A stretch of 64,000 nt of DNA from Toxorhynchites rutilus septentrionalis (Eukaryota > Arthropoda > Insecta > Diptera > Culicidae). Below, piece after piece: positions 44,203 through 54,328 of this stretch. The notes beneath the pieces are model-generated. The model made no database searches and was not told the origin of the DNA. It saw nothing but the letters and a program-made list of their open reading frames with translations. The stretch lies in assembly GCF_029784135.1 (NCBI RefSeq), contig NC_073744.1, forward strand, positions 107,438,266-107,502,265, read 5' to 3'. Each line of letters starts with the position of its first letter. Position 1 is the stretch's first letter. Both the position numbers and the translations under genes were made by a program.

Positions 44203-44452
44203 GACGTAGGACTACGTCTTTCATTTCTATACCGGGGTGTAAAACCAAAGTTTCGAGAACGAAAGCGTTACGCTGGAGACCGAGATTTTGAGCGTTAATA
44301 GCTCTTAAACAACTGAACGAAATGGTATGATAAACACTTCATTTGAAAGATAAAATGTCTACGCGTCATATACTTGTTACTTTTTCATCCAAAAACTTGT
44401 TTCAATAGTCTTAAAATTGCTTTCAAAACAGGCTATTGAAATCAAAAATCGG

Positions 44453-44488
44453 TATATAAGCGAGCGGCGCTCGTTAACCCACTCAGTT
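44453..44488 (+). promoter_or_regulatory. TATA plus initiator in R1 head
   Basis: TATATAAG at 44453-44460 and TCAGTT at 44483-44488, about 30 bases apart, the standard spacing for an arthropod Pol II core promoter. The same pair occurs in R2 and R3. Downstream is a short conserved ORF (MNGVTKSLFVH, start near 44550). Confidence 0.6.
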
Positions 44489-44639
44489 ATGATTGAACAG
44501 CGATTGGAGCATGTTGTCGCTGTTGTTGTGAAGCTAATTTCGTTTATCATGAATGCGCTGATGAACGGTGTCACCAAGAGCCTGTTTGTGCACCTAAGGC
44601 CAAAAGGGAATCCATCAGGAGGAGAGTGCTGCCACGGTT

Positions 44640-45410
44640 CCGCTTGAAACATCGGAGCAGCCGCCACACATACACACACACACATACACGCGTGGAATTC
44701 TCGTTGCTATCATCGTTGCTGAAAAATAATCTGCCAGTTCCCCTGGGAATTGAAAAATACATTCATGCGAAATAGTTTATTTTAATGTTTTCTATCCATA
44801 TAACACTGCAACCAAATACATTTGGTTTTGTTATTTTTCAATCAATCGCAATTAACAGGAAAGCTTCTGAATATTTTTTTCCCCATCAGTGGAAATTTTC
44901 GTATCCAATATTGGATGCATAACATGAAAAACGGAAAATGTTTCACATCGCGAAAATCAAGTCATTTTCGAGCGATTATTTGCTTTCTACTCATATAATG
45001 CTTCGACCAAATACATTTCGTTTTGGATTTTTTCAATCAAGTGCGATCAACGTAAGACCACGTCTTTCGGCAATTTATTAGAGGTGCAATGAATCTTTAG
45101 GAATTCCCGCTCTACGCGCACTAGCAAACAATGTTTACTCAACAATTTCTCAAACTAGAAATGGGTGTTGTGAGAGAGGATTAGCGAACGCGAAAACGAC
45201 AAACGGGAGAAAGATACGTTTGGAGGTTGAAGGAAATTGGCAGAAACTTCTTCATTCTATCATTCAAATAATGTGATTCATACCACATCGTTTTGCCAGA
45301 AAGAGATTATTAATGCTCAAAGGATGAATCGAGTCCTCCGAGGAAATTACCCAGCGCAAATTAGAGTCGACTATCGATTGCGGCATTCGTACACAAATAA
45401 TTTTATAATG
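44640..45410. repeat. R1 interior: CA-rich stretch and diverged satellite unit
   Basis: CACACATACACACACACACATACAC at 44663 onward, then a diverged 198-bp-type unit (CTGCCAGTTCCCCTGGGAATT), then unassigned sequence. The only ORF (45237-45479) has no recognisable product. Confidence 0.45.
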
Positions 45411-45601
45411 CAGTTTCACCAAAGTGATTTCTTCGGATATATTCACTACATCATGTCATGTATTTCATATTCTTCATAAGGAAATCCATATCCATGGCAC
45501 CTATCGGTAACGAATTATTATCGAAACCACGATTTTCGCTAAATGCTCCTTTCAGTTCGGCCTGTAAAAAACTTTTCTGTACTCTAATCCATCAAATTTG
45601 G

Positions 45602-46010
45602 AGCCCTGAAAAGGGCCGTTGATTATATGCTAAGCTAATATAGCACGCTCTCCTCGGATACGATGGGCCAGCTGGATGTCCTTGGGCATGATGTGACGCG
45701 TTTTGCATGGATAGCACACAAATTGGTATCTTCGAATAAGCCTCCTGCAGCGTCATAACCGCGGAACTTTGGAAGCGCAAGTCGGTTTTGAAGTCCTGAG
45801 CAATTCCACGAACCAAATGCTGCAAAGGTAGCTTACGGATCAGCAATTCGGTCGACTTCCGATAGCGATGAATTTCACGCAAAGTTCCCGGTCGATAGCG
45901 ATGTGGCTTCTCCACCTATCCTGCTACTGGTGCGCTTATCCGAGCTGACTTCGTGTGTCTTACCACCGAATGACTAACGAGCTGTCTGCGAAAGACTAAC
46001 GAGCTCGAGT
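45602..46010 (-). pseudogene. Histone H3 pseudogene, copy 1, with stem-loop
   Basis: Minus strand. Recognisable H3 segments: [45 protein letters not shown], ending GERA-like. VA is deleted after PGT, and about ten residues are lost after LQEA with a frameshift. The N-terminal tail is frame-shifted. The 3' histone stem-loop GGCCCTTTTCAGGGCT occupies 45617-45602. Shares its deletions with the other two copies, so it was amplified after inactivation. Confidence 0.9.
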
Positions 46011-46232
46011 CCTCACGGTGCGAGAGTAGAGTAAGAAATGAACGAAAGCAAAGGAAGTGTCATTTTATAAACCATAAAAGTATAGAATCTAAATCCCACC
46101 CTTATTATATTCGTGAGTATACAGTAAGCTTATACAATAAAGAGGGTGGGGTTTACATTCGATTCTTTTATGTTTTATAAAATGACACTTCCCTTGCTTT
46201 CGTTCAATTCTTACTCTACTCTCGCACCGTGA

Positions 46233-46643
46233 GGACTCGTTTCATCGGGACTAAGCAGACAGCTCGTTAATCTTTCGGTGGTAAGGCACCACGAAAGCAG
46301 CTCGGATAAGCGCATCAGCCGCAGGAAGCGTGAAGAAGCCACATCGCTATCGACCGGGAACTTCGCATGAAATTCGTCGCTATCAGAAGTCGACCGAATT
46401 GCTGATCCGCAAGCTACCTTTGCAGCATTTGGTTCGTGGAATTGCTCAGGACTTCAAAACCGACTTGCGCTTCCAAAGTTCCGCGGTTATGACGCTGCAG
46501 GAGGCTTATTAGAAGATACCAATGTGTGTGCTATCCATGCAAAACGCGTCACATCATGCCCAAGGACATCCAGCTGGACCATCGTATCCGAGGAGAGCGT
46601 GCTATATTAGCTTAGCATATAATCAACGGCCCTTTTCAGGGCT
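46233..46643 (+). pseudogene. Histone H3 pseudogene, copy 2, with stem-loop
   Basis: Plus strand, right arm of the palindrome. The N terminus shows TKQTAR followed by a stop (TAA), then GGKAPRKQL. The body [10 protein letters not shown]...[15 protein letters not shown] is open from 46330, with a premature TAG at 46510-46512. Same VA and post-LQEA deletions as copy 1. The stem-loop at 46628-46643 is intact. Confidence 0.9.
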
Positions 46644-46841
46644 CCAAATTTGATGGATTAGAGTTCAGAAAAGTTTTTTACAGGCCGAACTGAAAGGAGC
46701 ATTTAGCGAAAATCGTGGTGTCGATGATAATTCGATACCGATAGGTGCCATGGATATGGATTTCATAATGAAAAATATGAAATATATGACATGATGTAGT
46801 GAATATATCCCCATATCGAAGAAATCACTTTGATGAAACTG

Positions 46842-47316
46842 TTTATCGTTTGTCGTTTTTAATTGTTGGGAAAGGGCATTATTTCTGCTGACTAAATTCC
46901 AAGAAAAAATCCATTCCTTCTTTAAGCGTGATTCATTCTGCTTCGGATCAACGGAACAGTATGATAATCATTTCATACAAAAGATAAAATGTCCAAGAGT
47001 TATATGATTGCTATTTATTGAGTCGAAAAATTGTTTCAATAGCTTAATGATAGCTTCGAAAACAGGTTATTGAAATCATTCGTATCCGTATGTAGCGCGC
47101 CCACTTGGAAACCCATTAATCTTATTGGAATGTGAGATGGGGAAGCTCATACTTACGTCTATGCATTATGCTGTACACTACAGACTTTTTTCTCCGTACT
47201 GATTAAGAAGCCGACCGAACTATCGGTCGACAAGTCAGTCTGCAGTCGGCGGGGGCTCTTAATTTCGTTTTTGCAGGTCGAACCGAAAAAATTTCAGTCG
47301 AGTTAACTCTTTTTTA
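46842..47316 (+). other. R1 interior: diverged copy of R head module
   Basis: 46937-47105 is a diverged repeat of the promoter module seen at 44310-44480 (TATGATAA...CATTTC, AAAGATAAAATGTC, GTTTCAATAG) but lacks TATATAAG. The rest is unassigned. Confidence 0.45.
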
Positions 47317-47541
47317 CAGTAATGCTTTTGAATCCGGACACTTTGCATTACATTCAATATCATACCACAGCCATAACATTTTTTTCATGTTGAATTTATG
47401 CGATTAATAGTTGCTAATATAGTTACTGATAGTTTCTTGATAGTTACTTATCAATCGCATTAATTCAACATGCAGAAAATGTTGTGGCTGCGGTATGGTA
47501 TTAAATGTAACGTAAAGTGTCCGGATTCAAATACATTACTG
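47317..47541. mobile_element. 225-bp palindromic MITE with TA duplication
   Basis: Ends CAGTAATG...CATTACTG, flanked by TA (47315-47316, 47542-47543). Long imperfect inverted repeats cover most of its length (TTTGAATCCGGACACTTT and complement; CATGTTGAATT). TA duplication suggests the Tc1/mariner group. No coding capacity. Confidence 0.85.
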
Positions 47542-47685
47542 TATACTTACTTCGATGTTATTCGTTTCTCTCTCAGGGTAAGCAACGAATATAATAAGGG
47601 TGGGGTTTAGATTCTATACATTTATGGTTTATAAAATGACGCTTCCTTTGCTTTCGTTCATTTCTTACTCTACTCTCGCACCGTG

Positions 47686-48096
47686 ACGACTCGTTTGTTT
47701 GGGACCAAGCAGATAGCTAGTTAGTCTTTCAGTGGTAAGGCACACGAAAGCAGCTCGGATAAGCGCACCAGCCGCAGGATAGGTGAAGAAGCCACATCGC
47801 TATCGACCGGGAACTTTGCGTGAAATTCATCGCTATCGGAAGTCGACCGAATTGCTGATCCGCAAGCTACCTTTGCAGCTTTTGGATCGTGGAATTGCTC
47901 AGGACTTCAAAACCGACTTGCGCTTCCAAAGTTCCGCGGTTATGACGCTGCAGGAGGCTTATTCGAAGATACAAATTTGTGTGCTATCCACGCAAAACGC
48001 GTCACATCATGCCCAAGGACATTCAGCTGGCCCATCGAATCCAAGGAGAGGGTGCTATATTAGCTTAGCATATAATCATCGGCCCTTTTCAGGGCT
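47686..48096 (+). pseudogene. Histone H3 pseudogene, copy 3, with stem-loop
   Basis: Plus strand, same structure and lesions as copies 1 and 2. ORF from 47783 reads [20 protein letters not shown] onward. The stem-loop at 48081-48096 is intact. Its upstream region matches the left arm of the palindrome (TTTATGGTTTATAAAATG), showing a separate duplication. Confidence 0.9.
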
Positions 48097-48634
48097 CCAA
48101 ATTTGATGGATTAGAGTTTAGAAAAGTTTTTTGCAGGCCAAACTGAAACGAGAATTTTCGTTTGGATGCCATACAGCATCGAGAAAATTCCGGAAAGATC
48201 TAATCGTTGCTGAAAAATAATCTGCCAGTTCCCTGGGAATTGAAGAATACATCCATGCGAAAGAGTTTATTTTAATGTTTTCTAATTATATGGCGAACAC
48301 AGCGACCAAATACATTTGATTTCGTAATTTTTCAATCAAGTGTAATTAGCTGGAAAGCTTCTGAAGATTATTCTTTCCCATCAGTAGGATATTTTCGTAT
48401 CCAATATTGGATGCATAACATGAAAAACGGAAAATGTTTCGTATCGCGAAAATTATATAATTTTCAATCGATTATTGCTCAGTCGCCGAAATTTTCATAC
48501 TCAGAGAGTTCATTCTCCTCTAGTTTGCCTTCCAAATTGCCATCGTAAACCACACCTTCTCTCGATTCAATCACGCACGAAAAGCATACTGAAATGATAT
48601 TCTGGTGGTGAAACCGATTCATTTTTCGTGAGGC

Positions 48635-48788
48635 ATCGTGCACAAATTACGTAACGCGATAAGGGGGGAGGGGGTAGATGTTGCGTTACTTTCTGCTTAT
48701 TAGAGATAGGAAATTGCGTTACGAAAGGGGGGGGGAGAGGCGGTTCAAAATACGGATTTTTAGCGTTACGTAATTTGTGCACGACGCC
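48635..48788. mobile_element. 154-bp MITE with TGAGG duplication
   Basis: Inverted ends CGTGCACAAATTACGTAACGC and complement, flanked by TGAGG (48630-48634, 48789-48793). The uninterrupted site is seen in R2 and R3 as TTTTTCGTGAGGACATCGAC (for example near 52316). Internal G runs are present. Confidence 0.85.
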
Positions 48789-49434
48789 TGAGGACATCGA
48801 CAAGACAACATCGTTACTGAACGAGCTGAACGGCGAGGGATCGAGGGATTCATTACCTGGCCTGACCTGACCTGAAATGCAATCAGTTTGTTTTAACTGT
48901 GAGGGAGCGCAGAAAAGCCGATGCTGATACTCTCGTGACCAAGAGAGTATCAGCATCGAAATACGGTTCCTCGGGAAGACATAGAAGCAGCCGCCACACA
49001 CACACATACACGCGCGCAACTCTTTTCGTTTGCTGGTAATCGAGAGGAAACCTGGAAAGAAATGATCGTTGCTGAAAAATAATCTGCCAGTTCCCCTTGG
49101 AATTGAGAATTACATTCAAGCGAGTTTATTTTAATTTTTTCTATCCATATAATACTGCTACCACATACATTTGGTTTTGTGATTTGTCAATCAAGTGCAG
49201 TTAGCAGGAAAGCTTCTGAAGATTATTCTTCAGAACAAGGTTTTTTGTATCCAATATTGGATGCATAAAACCTTGAGTCTCCAACGTAACACTCTCGTTT
49301 TTGAAGTCACCCAAATATTTATTTATTCATTCATTCAGGATGGATTTAGATTCAACTTCAAACAAATGATCTCTAAATCAACGATAGTCCTACGTCGCCC
49401 TTGCGGTTATACCATAGATATAACCCACTTCCTG
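48789..49434 (+). repeat. R1 tail
   Basis: Shares modules with R2/R3 tails: GACATCGACAAGACAACATCG, a diverged satellite unit, then TTGGATGCATAAAACCTTG through CCACTTCCTG. No gene. Confidence 0.6.
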
Positions 49435-49511
49435 TTTTTATGCTAGCGGAAAAACCCTTTCACTCGGGATCGATTCATTCACTGTAATCCGGTTCGTTTT
49501 GGACCAAATTA
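49435..49511 (-). other. Leader of element G, outer part
   Basis: Minus strand directly after the 5' LTR: TAATTTGGTCC then AACGAACCGG, the type of primer-site region seen in BEL/Pao elements. Joins the inner leader at 44202 if R1 is removed. Confidence 0.55.
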
Positions 49512-49555
49512 TGTTCGGGGTCGGTTCTTCGATTTCGGTTCTCAAATGTGGACTG
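49512..49555 (-). repeat. 5' LTR of element G, first part
   Basis: TGTTCGGGGTCGGTTCTTC to GTGGACTG matches 33941-33984 of the 3' LTR. GTGGACTG (49548-49555) is the left 8-bp duplication of the hAT element. Confidence 0.75.
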
Positions 49556-50139
49556 TAGAGATGTGCCATCCGCTCATGAGCTGTTCCGAAGAATCGACTC
49601 TTTGAAGTGAGTTGACGCGAACAGCTCGCAAAAAAAATCAAACAGCTCTTCAGCTCACTTTGATGATGATGAAGGAGAGAAAAGAGCTGTAGAATTGAAG
49701 AAAGTGTGTGAGCTGTAAGATTCAAATGAACTGACCGTCTCTCGCTCTTCGTGTTAAGACATCAGTTTAGTTTCATTTGTCCCTCGTCATTTCAACTGTT
49801 ATATTCGCGTTGACGGCATTGAGCTTTGTTTACCAGTTTAGGGGGCGCCAAAAATAATAATTGGCTCTCAGGCAGAATGAACACGTTTTGACGTAGGACT
49901 ACGTCTTTCATTTCTATACCGGGGTGTAAAATCAAAGTTTCGAAACCGAAAGCGTTACGCCGGAGACCAAGATTTTGAGCGTTAATAGCTCCTAAACAAC
50001 TGAACGAAATGGTATGATAAACACTTCATTCGAAAGATAAAATGTCTACGCGTTATATACTTGTTACTTTTTGATCCAAAAACTTGTTTCAATAGTCTTA
50101 AAATTGCTTTCAAAACAGGCTATTGAAATCACCAATCGG

Positions 50140-50175
50140 TATATAAGCGAGCGGCGCTCGGAAATCCACTCAGTT
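50140..50175 (+). promoter_or_regulatory. TATA plus initiator in R2 head
   Basis: TATATAAG 50140-50147 and TCAGTT 50170-50175, spacing as in R1 and R3. A 26-codon ORF with MNGVTKSLFVH and a GGE ending follows (about 50237-50317). Confidence 0.6.
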
Positions 50176-50359
50176 CTAATTGAACAGCGATTGGAGCATG
50201 TTGTCGCTGTTGCGGTGAAGCTCTTTATTTATCATGAAAGCGCGGATGAACGGTGTCACCAAGAGCCTGTTTGTGCACCCTAGGCCAGAAGGGAATCTAT
50301 CAGGAGGAGAGTGATGCCACAAACGGTTCCCTGGGAAGACATCGCTACACACACATACA

Positions 50360-52505
50360 CGCGCGGCTATTAACAGGTGGTTATCGAGTTGGCATTAACA
50401 ACTGGTGGGCTTCCAGTATCGAGGAAAATGTGGAAATATCTAATCGTTACTGAAAATAATCTGCCAGTTCCTCTGGGAATTTTCAAAATATATTCACGTG
50501 AAAGAGTTTAGTTGAATGTTTTCTATCCATGTAACACTGTGACCAAATACATTTGGTTTTGTGGTTTTTCAATCAATCGCAATTAACAGGATAGCTTCAG
50601 AAGATTATTCTTCCCCATCAGTAGGATATTTCCGTATCCAATATTGTATGCGCCCGCAATCGATTATTGCTCAGTCGCCGAAAGTTCCGAGCTCAGTGAG
50701 TTCATTCCCCTCTAGTTTGCCTTCCAAATTGCCATCGTAAACCACACCATCTCTCGATTCAATCACACACAAAAAGCATACTTAAGCGATATTCTGGTGG
50801 TGAGACACATTCATTTTTCGTAAGGACATCGACAAGACAACATCGTTGCCTAACGTGCTGGAGGAGGTGGACGGCGAAGGATCGACACATACACGCGCAG
50901 AACTCTTTCCGTTAGGATGCCATTCAGCATCGAGAAAGTTCCGAAAAGATCTAATCATTGCTGGAAAATAATCTGCCAGTTCCTTTGGGAATTTTCAAAA
51001 TATATTCATGTGAAAGAGTTTAATTGAATGTTTTCTATCCATGTAACACTGTGACCAAATATATTTCAATCAAGTGCTATTAACAGGTGGTTATCGAGTT
51101 GGTATTAACCACTGGTGGGCTTCCAGTATCGAGGGAAATGTGGAAATATCTAATCGTTACTGAAAATAATCTGCCAGTTCCTTTGGGAATTTTCAAAATA
51201 TATTCATGTGAAAGAGTTTAATTGAATGTTTTCTATCCATGTTACACTGTGACCAAATATGTTTCAATCAAGTGCTATTAACAGGTGGTTATCGAGTTGG
51301 CATTAACCACTGGTGGGCTTCCAGTATCGAGGAAAATGTGGAAATAACTAATCGTTACTGAAAATAATCTGCCAGTTCCTCTGGGAATTTTCAAAATATA
51401 TTCATGTGAAAGAGTTTAATTGAATGTTTTCTATCCATGTAACACTGTGACCAAATATGTTTCAATCAAGTGCTATTAACAGGTGGTTATCGAGTTGGTA
51501 TTAACCACTGGTGGGCTTCCAGTATCGAGGAAAATGTGGAAATAACTAATCGTTACTGAAAATAATCTGCCAGTTCCTTTGGGAATTTTCAAAATATATT
51601 CATGTGAAAGAGTTTAATTGAATGTTTTCTATCCATGTAACACTGTGACCAAATATGTTTCAATCAAGTGCTATTAACAGGTGGTTATCGAGTTGGTATT
51701 AACCACTGGTGGGCTTCCAGTATCGAGGAAAATGTGGAAATAACTAATCGTTACTGAAAATAATCTGCCAGTTCCTCTGGGAATTTTCAAAATATATTCA
51801 TGTGAAAGAGTTTAATTGAATGTTTTCTATCCATGTAACACTGTGACCAAATATGTTTCAATCAAGTGCTATTAACAGGTGGTTATCGAGTTGGCATTAA
51901 CCACTGGTGGGCTTCCAGCATCGAGGAAAATGTGGAAATATCTAATCGTTACTAAAAATAATCTGCCAGTTCCTTTGGGAATTTTCAAAATATATTCATG
52001 TTAAAGAGTTTATTTGAATGTTTTCTTTCCATGTAACACTGTGACCAAATACATTTGGTTTTGTGGTTTTTCAATCGATCGCAATTAACAGGATAGCTTC
52101 AGAAGATTATTCTTCCCCATCAGTAGTATATTTCCTTATCCAATATTGTATGCGCCCGCAATCGATTATTGCTCAGTCGCCGAAAGTTCCGAGCTCAGAG
52201 AGTTCATTCCCCACTAGTTTGCCTTCCAAATTGCCATCGTAAACCACACCTTCTCTCGATTCAATCACACACAAAAAGCATACTTAAGCGATATTCTGGT
52301 GGTGAGACACATTCATTTTTCGTGAGGACATCGACAAGACAACATCGTTGCCTAACGTGCTGGAGGAGGTGGACGGCGAAGGATCGACACAAACACGCGC
52401 AGAACTCTTTCCGTTAGGATGCCATTCAGCATCGAGAAAGTTCCGGAAAGATCTAATCATTGCTGGAATATAATCTGCCAGTTCCTTTGGGAATTTTCAA
52501 AATAT
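50360..52505 (+). repeat. 198-bp tandem array, block 1, with spacer modules
   Basis: Unit landmark TAACAGGTGGTTATCGAG starts at 50371 and then at 51081, 51279, 51477, 51675 and 51873: exact 198-base spacing in the run. Blocks are separated by a non-satellite module (about 50540-50945 and 52040-52435) with CCGCAATCGATTATTGCTC and GACATCGACAAGACAAC. The 82-codon ORF at 52169-52417 in this module recurs in R3 but has no recognisable domain. Confidence 0.9.
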
Positions 52506-52507
52506 AT

Positions 52508-52765
52508 TGTTACGGAATTTACGGATACTCTCTGTGCGAACTAATTTATAATGAGAAGATGTATTCGTAGGGGAAGAAAAGGTAGACGGTAATAAAAGTT
52601 AGTCGATTATGGAATAGCAAACGAAGCTACACGTGTTTTACTCCGTCGTAAAAAGATTCATGAAACGTGGTATAATCCCAACTTCAGTATTCCGTTTTGT
52701 CTGTGGACACACAGGTTATTCGCATCTGTGATTGGAGAAACGAAAAACCAATAAATTTTGTAACA
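52508..52765 (+). repeat. 5' LTR of element H
   Basis: TGTTACGG...TTTTGTAACA, 258 bp; contains CACAGGTTA at about 52707-52716, absent from the other LTR. Confidence 0.95.
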
Positions 52766-52766
52766 T

Positions 52767-52783
52767 TGGTGTCAGAAGTGGGG
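52767..52783 (+). other. Primer binding site of element H, tRNA-Leu type
   Basis: TGGTGTCAGAAGTGGGG, one base after the LTR, complements the 3' end CCCACTTCTGACACCA known for tRNA-Leu(CAA). Confidence 0.75.
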
Positions 52784-52814
52784 TATAAGCATCCTCACAA
52801 TACAGAAATTGGTT

Positions 52815-53999
52815 ATGTCATTGCCTACCACCAATGCACCTTCCGTAAATAATCTGCATGTTCAGCATGCCGGTGCCGAAGGTGACATCCTCAAAGCTAT
52901 TGAAGTAATGTTCACCGAGAAGCAGAAGAAGGATGACGAGGACAGAAGGAATCTTATACAGAAGTTCGAGGAACTTAATGCGTCGGTTTCATCATCAGTT
53001 AATGATTTGCGAAAAGAAGTGAACGAGCAGTCGCAGGAGTATGGAGTGGAATTGGATCACCTGCGAATTCAAATGAATGCATTGTCAGCATTAAAAGATT
53101 TCAGTGTAGCGTTAAACGCTATGCAAATCACTGGGAATCCGATAGGCCAAAGCTCTCCTCAGCCCACTCGACGTGAAAGCGTCCCCCATTTTGGTGCAAA
53201 TACTTCTGCAATGCCGGGCTTCAGTGGCAACGGTGATCAAACAGCCGAGCATAGAGAAATCACGTATGCAGCTGCAACTAACGTACGAACCGAAATACCA
53301 TCACATGTAAAAATTACTCCGGACATATACGATGGAAGTAAAAATTGGTCAGATTACGTTCCATCGTTCGAGATGGGAGCCGATATCAATGGATGTTCTA
53401 TGGAGCTTCGAGCAAAATATTTAGCCGCGATGCTGAGAGGCCCTGCACTCGAGGTCCTCCGAAATATCGCGCCAGAGATTCGTAACGATTATTCTGTTCT
53501 CAAAAATTCTCTAAACCAACGCTTCGGAGATGAGTTCCGAAGAGGACTGCATCATGCACAGCTGCGGTCAAGGCAACAGCAACGATGTGAAGACCTCACG
53601 ACCTGTTCCGATGCTGTCAAAAGACTCGTATCTTCGGCTTACCATAATTGTCCTAATGATGTTCGCGATTTAATTGCTCTCAATCATTTTATCGACGGTC
53701 TAATCGATCCTCTTGTCCAAGACCGAGTTCGGCTAGCCAACGTTAAAAAACTCGACGAAGCGGTTCAAATGGCTCTGCAAATAGAATATAGCCGAAATGC
53801 GACCAGATCGGCCCAAAAAGCAGTTAGATTAGTAGCATCAGCTACAACCGAAAGCGAACAATCGTTCAGTGATGCATCGTATGAAGAGAATGCGATCGCG
53901 TTCGAAGCAAGAGCTGTAGGTACACAAACCAGACCATTTCGTAAAAGGTACCAATACAAAACTAAAAACCGATCGGGAAACGATCGTTCGCCGGCTTAG
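52815..53999 (+). CDS. gag: Element H gag
   Basis: ATG at 52815 (MSLPTTNAP). Residues about 30-100 are coiled-coil-like (EKQKKDDEDRRNLIQKFEEL). The capsid-like region follows (ITPDIYDGSKNWSDYVPSFE, RQQQRCEDLTTCSDAVKRL). The C terminus is basic; no CCHC knuckle is visible before the stop at 53999. 394 codons, intact. The protease frame begins right at the stop, offset by one. Confidence 0.85.
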   Translation: MSLPTTNAPSVNNLHVQHAGAEGDILKAIEVMFTEKQKKDDEDRRNLIQKFEELNASVSSSVNDLRKEVNEQSQEYGVELDHLRIQMNALSALKDFSVALNAMQITGNPIGQSSPQPTRRESVPHFGANTSAMPGFSGNGDQTAEHREITYAAATNVRTEIPSHVKITPDIYDGSKNWSDYVPSFEMGADINGCSMELRAKYLAAMLRGPALEVLRNIAPEIRNDYSVLKNSLNQRFGDEFRRGLHHAQLRSRQQQRCEDLTTCSDAVKRLVSSAYHNCPNDVRDLIALNHFIDGLIDPLVQDRVRLANVKKLDEAVQMALQIEYSRNATRSAQKAVRLVASATTESEQSFSDASYEENAIAFEARAVGTQTRPFRKRYQYKTKNRSGNDRSPA

Positions 54000-54328
54000 T
54001 GGGGCATAGGTCGGCAAAAACTCAAGCTCCATCCAGCATCTATTACGTTCACACTTTAACGCGACATCATGGCAGTTATCTCGCTTCAATTAGTATAGAA
54101 GGTAAACCGTGCGAAGCAATTGTTGATAGTGGAGCAGCAAAAACTCTCATCAGCCGAAATTTCTATGAGAAACTGGGACAATTGATCACAAGTGTTAACA
54201 AAAAGTTCATACGGACCGTATCTGGACAATTAATACCAGTTTTGGCAGAAATCACAGTAACTTTCGCGATCGGACAGCTTAATGTTGACCACACAGCTTG
54301 GGTCGTTGACCAGAAGACTGTATCCTAG
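53999..54328 (+). pseudogene. Element H protease frame
   Basis: Contains the aspartic-protease motif IVDSGAAKTLIS and the following IRTVSGQLIPVLAEI. It closes with TAG at 54326-54328, whereas ILGSDFLAKN of the same domain continues in another frame from 54320. This is either a one-base lesion or a second programmed shift. Confidence 0.75.

Larger units (their letters stand above)
45411..46841. repeat. Long inverted repeat (palindrome) of H3 pseudogene
   Basis: Left arm 45411 to about 46103 and right arm about 46143-46841 are inverted copies of about 690-700 bases, with a spacer of roughly 40. Each arm contains the H3 promoter region (TTTTATAAAATG), the H3 pseudogene and its stem-loop. Confidence 0.85.
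44203..49434 (+). repeat. R1: histone H3-bearing repeat of the R family
   Basis: Head GACGTAGGACTACGTCTTTC at 44203, tail ...GTCCTACGTCGCCC...CCACTTCCTG ending 49434; flanked by TTTT and TTTTT. Contains a TATA/initiator promoter module, one diverged 198-bp-type unit near each end, three H3 pseudogenes (two forming a long palindrome) and two MITEs. Inserted in the leader of BEL/Pao element G. Confidence 0.7.

Noticed and set aside
44550..44645. Short ORF in R heads as a histone fragment
   Set aside because: MNGVTKSLFVH does not align convincingly to any core histone; left as an unassigned ORF.
44660..44690. CA/TG alternating tract as a Z-DNA or promoter element
   Set aside because: Simple repeat that varies in length among R copies; no evidence of function.
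45592..48106. Possible functional histone H3 genes
   Set aside because: All three lack internal residues, have frameshifts or stops, and lack an intact N-terminal tail.
51081..52070. Regular repeats resembling a CRISPR array
   Set aside because: Units are 198-bp head-to-tail monomers with no spacers, in a eukaryotic repeat; it is a satellite.
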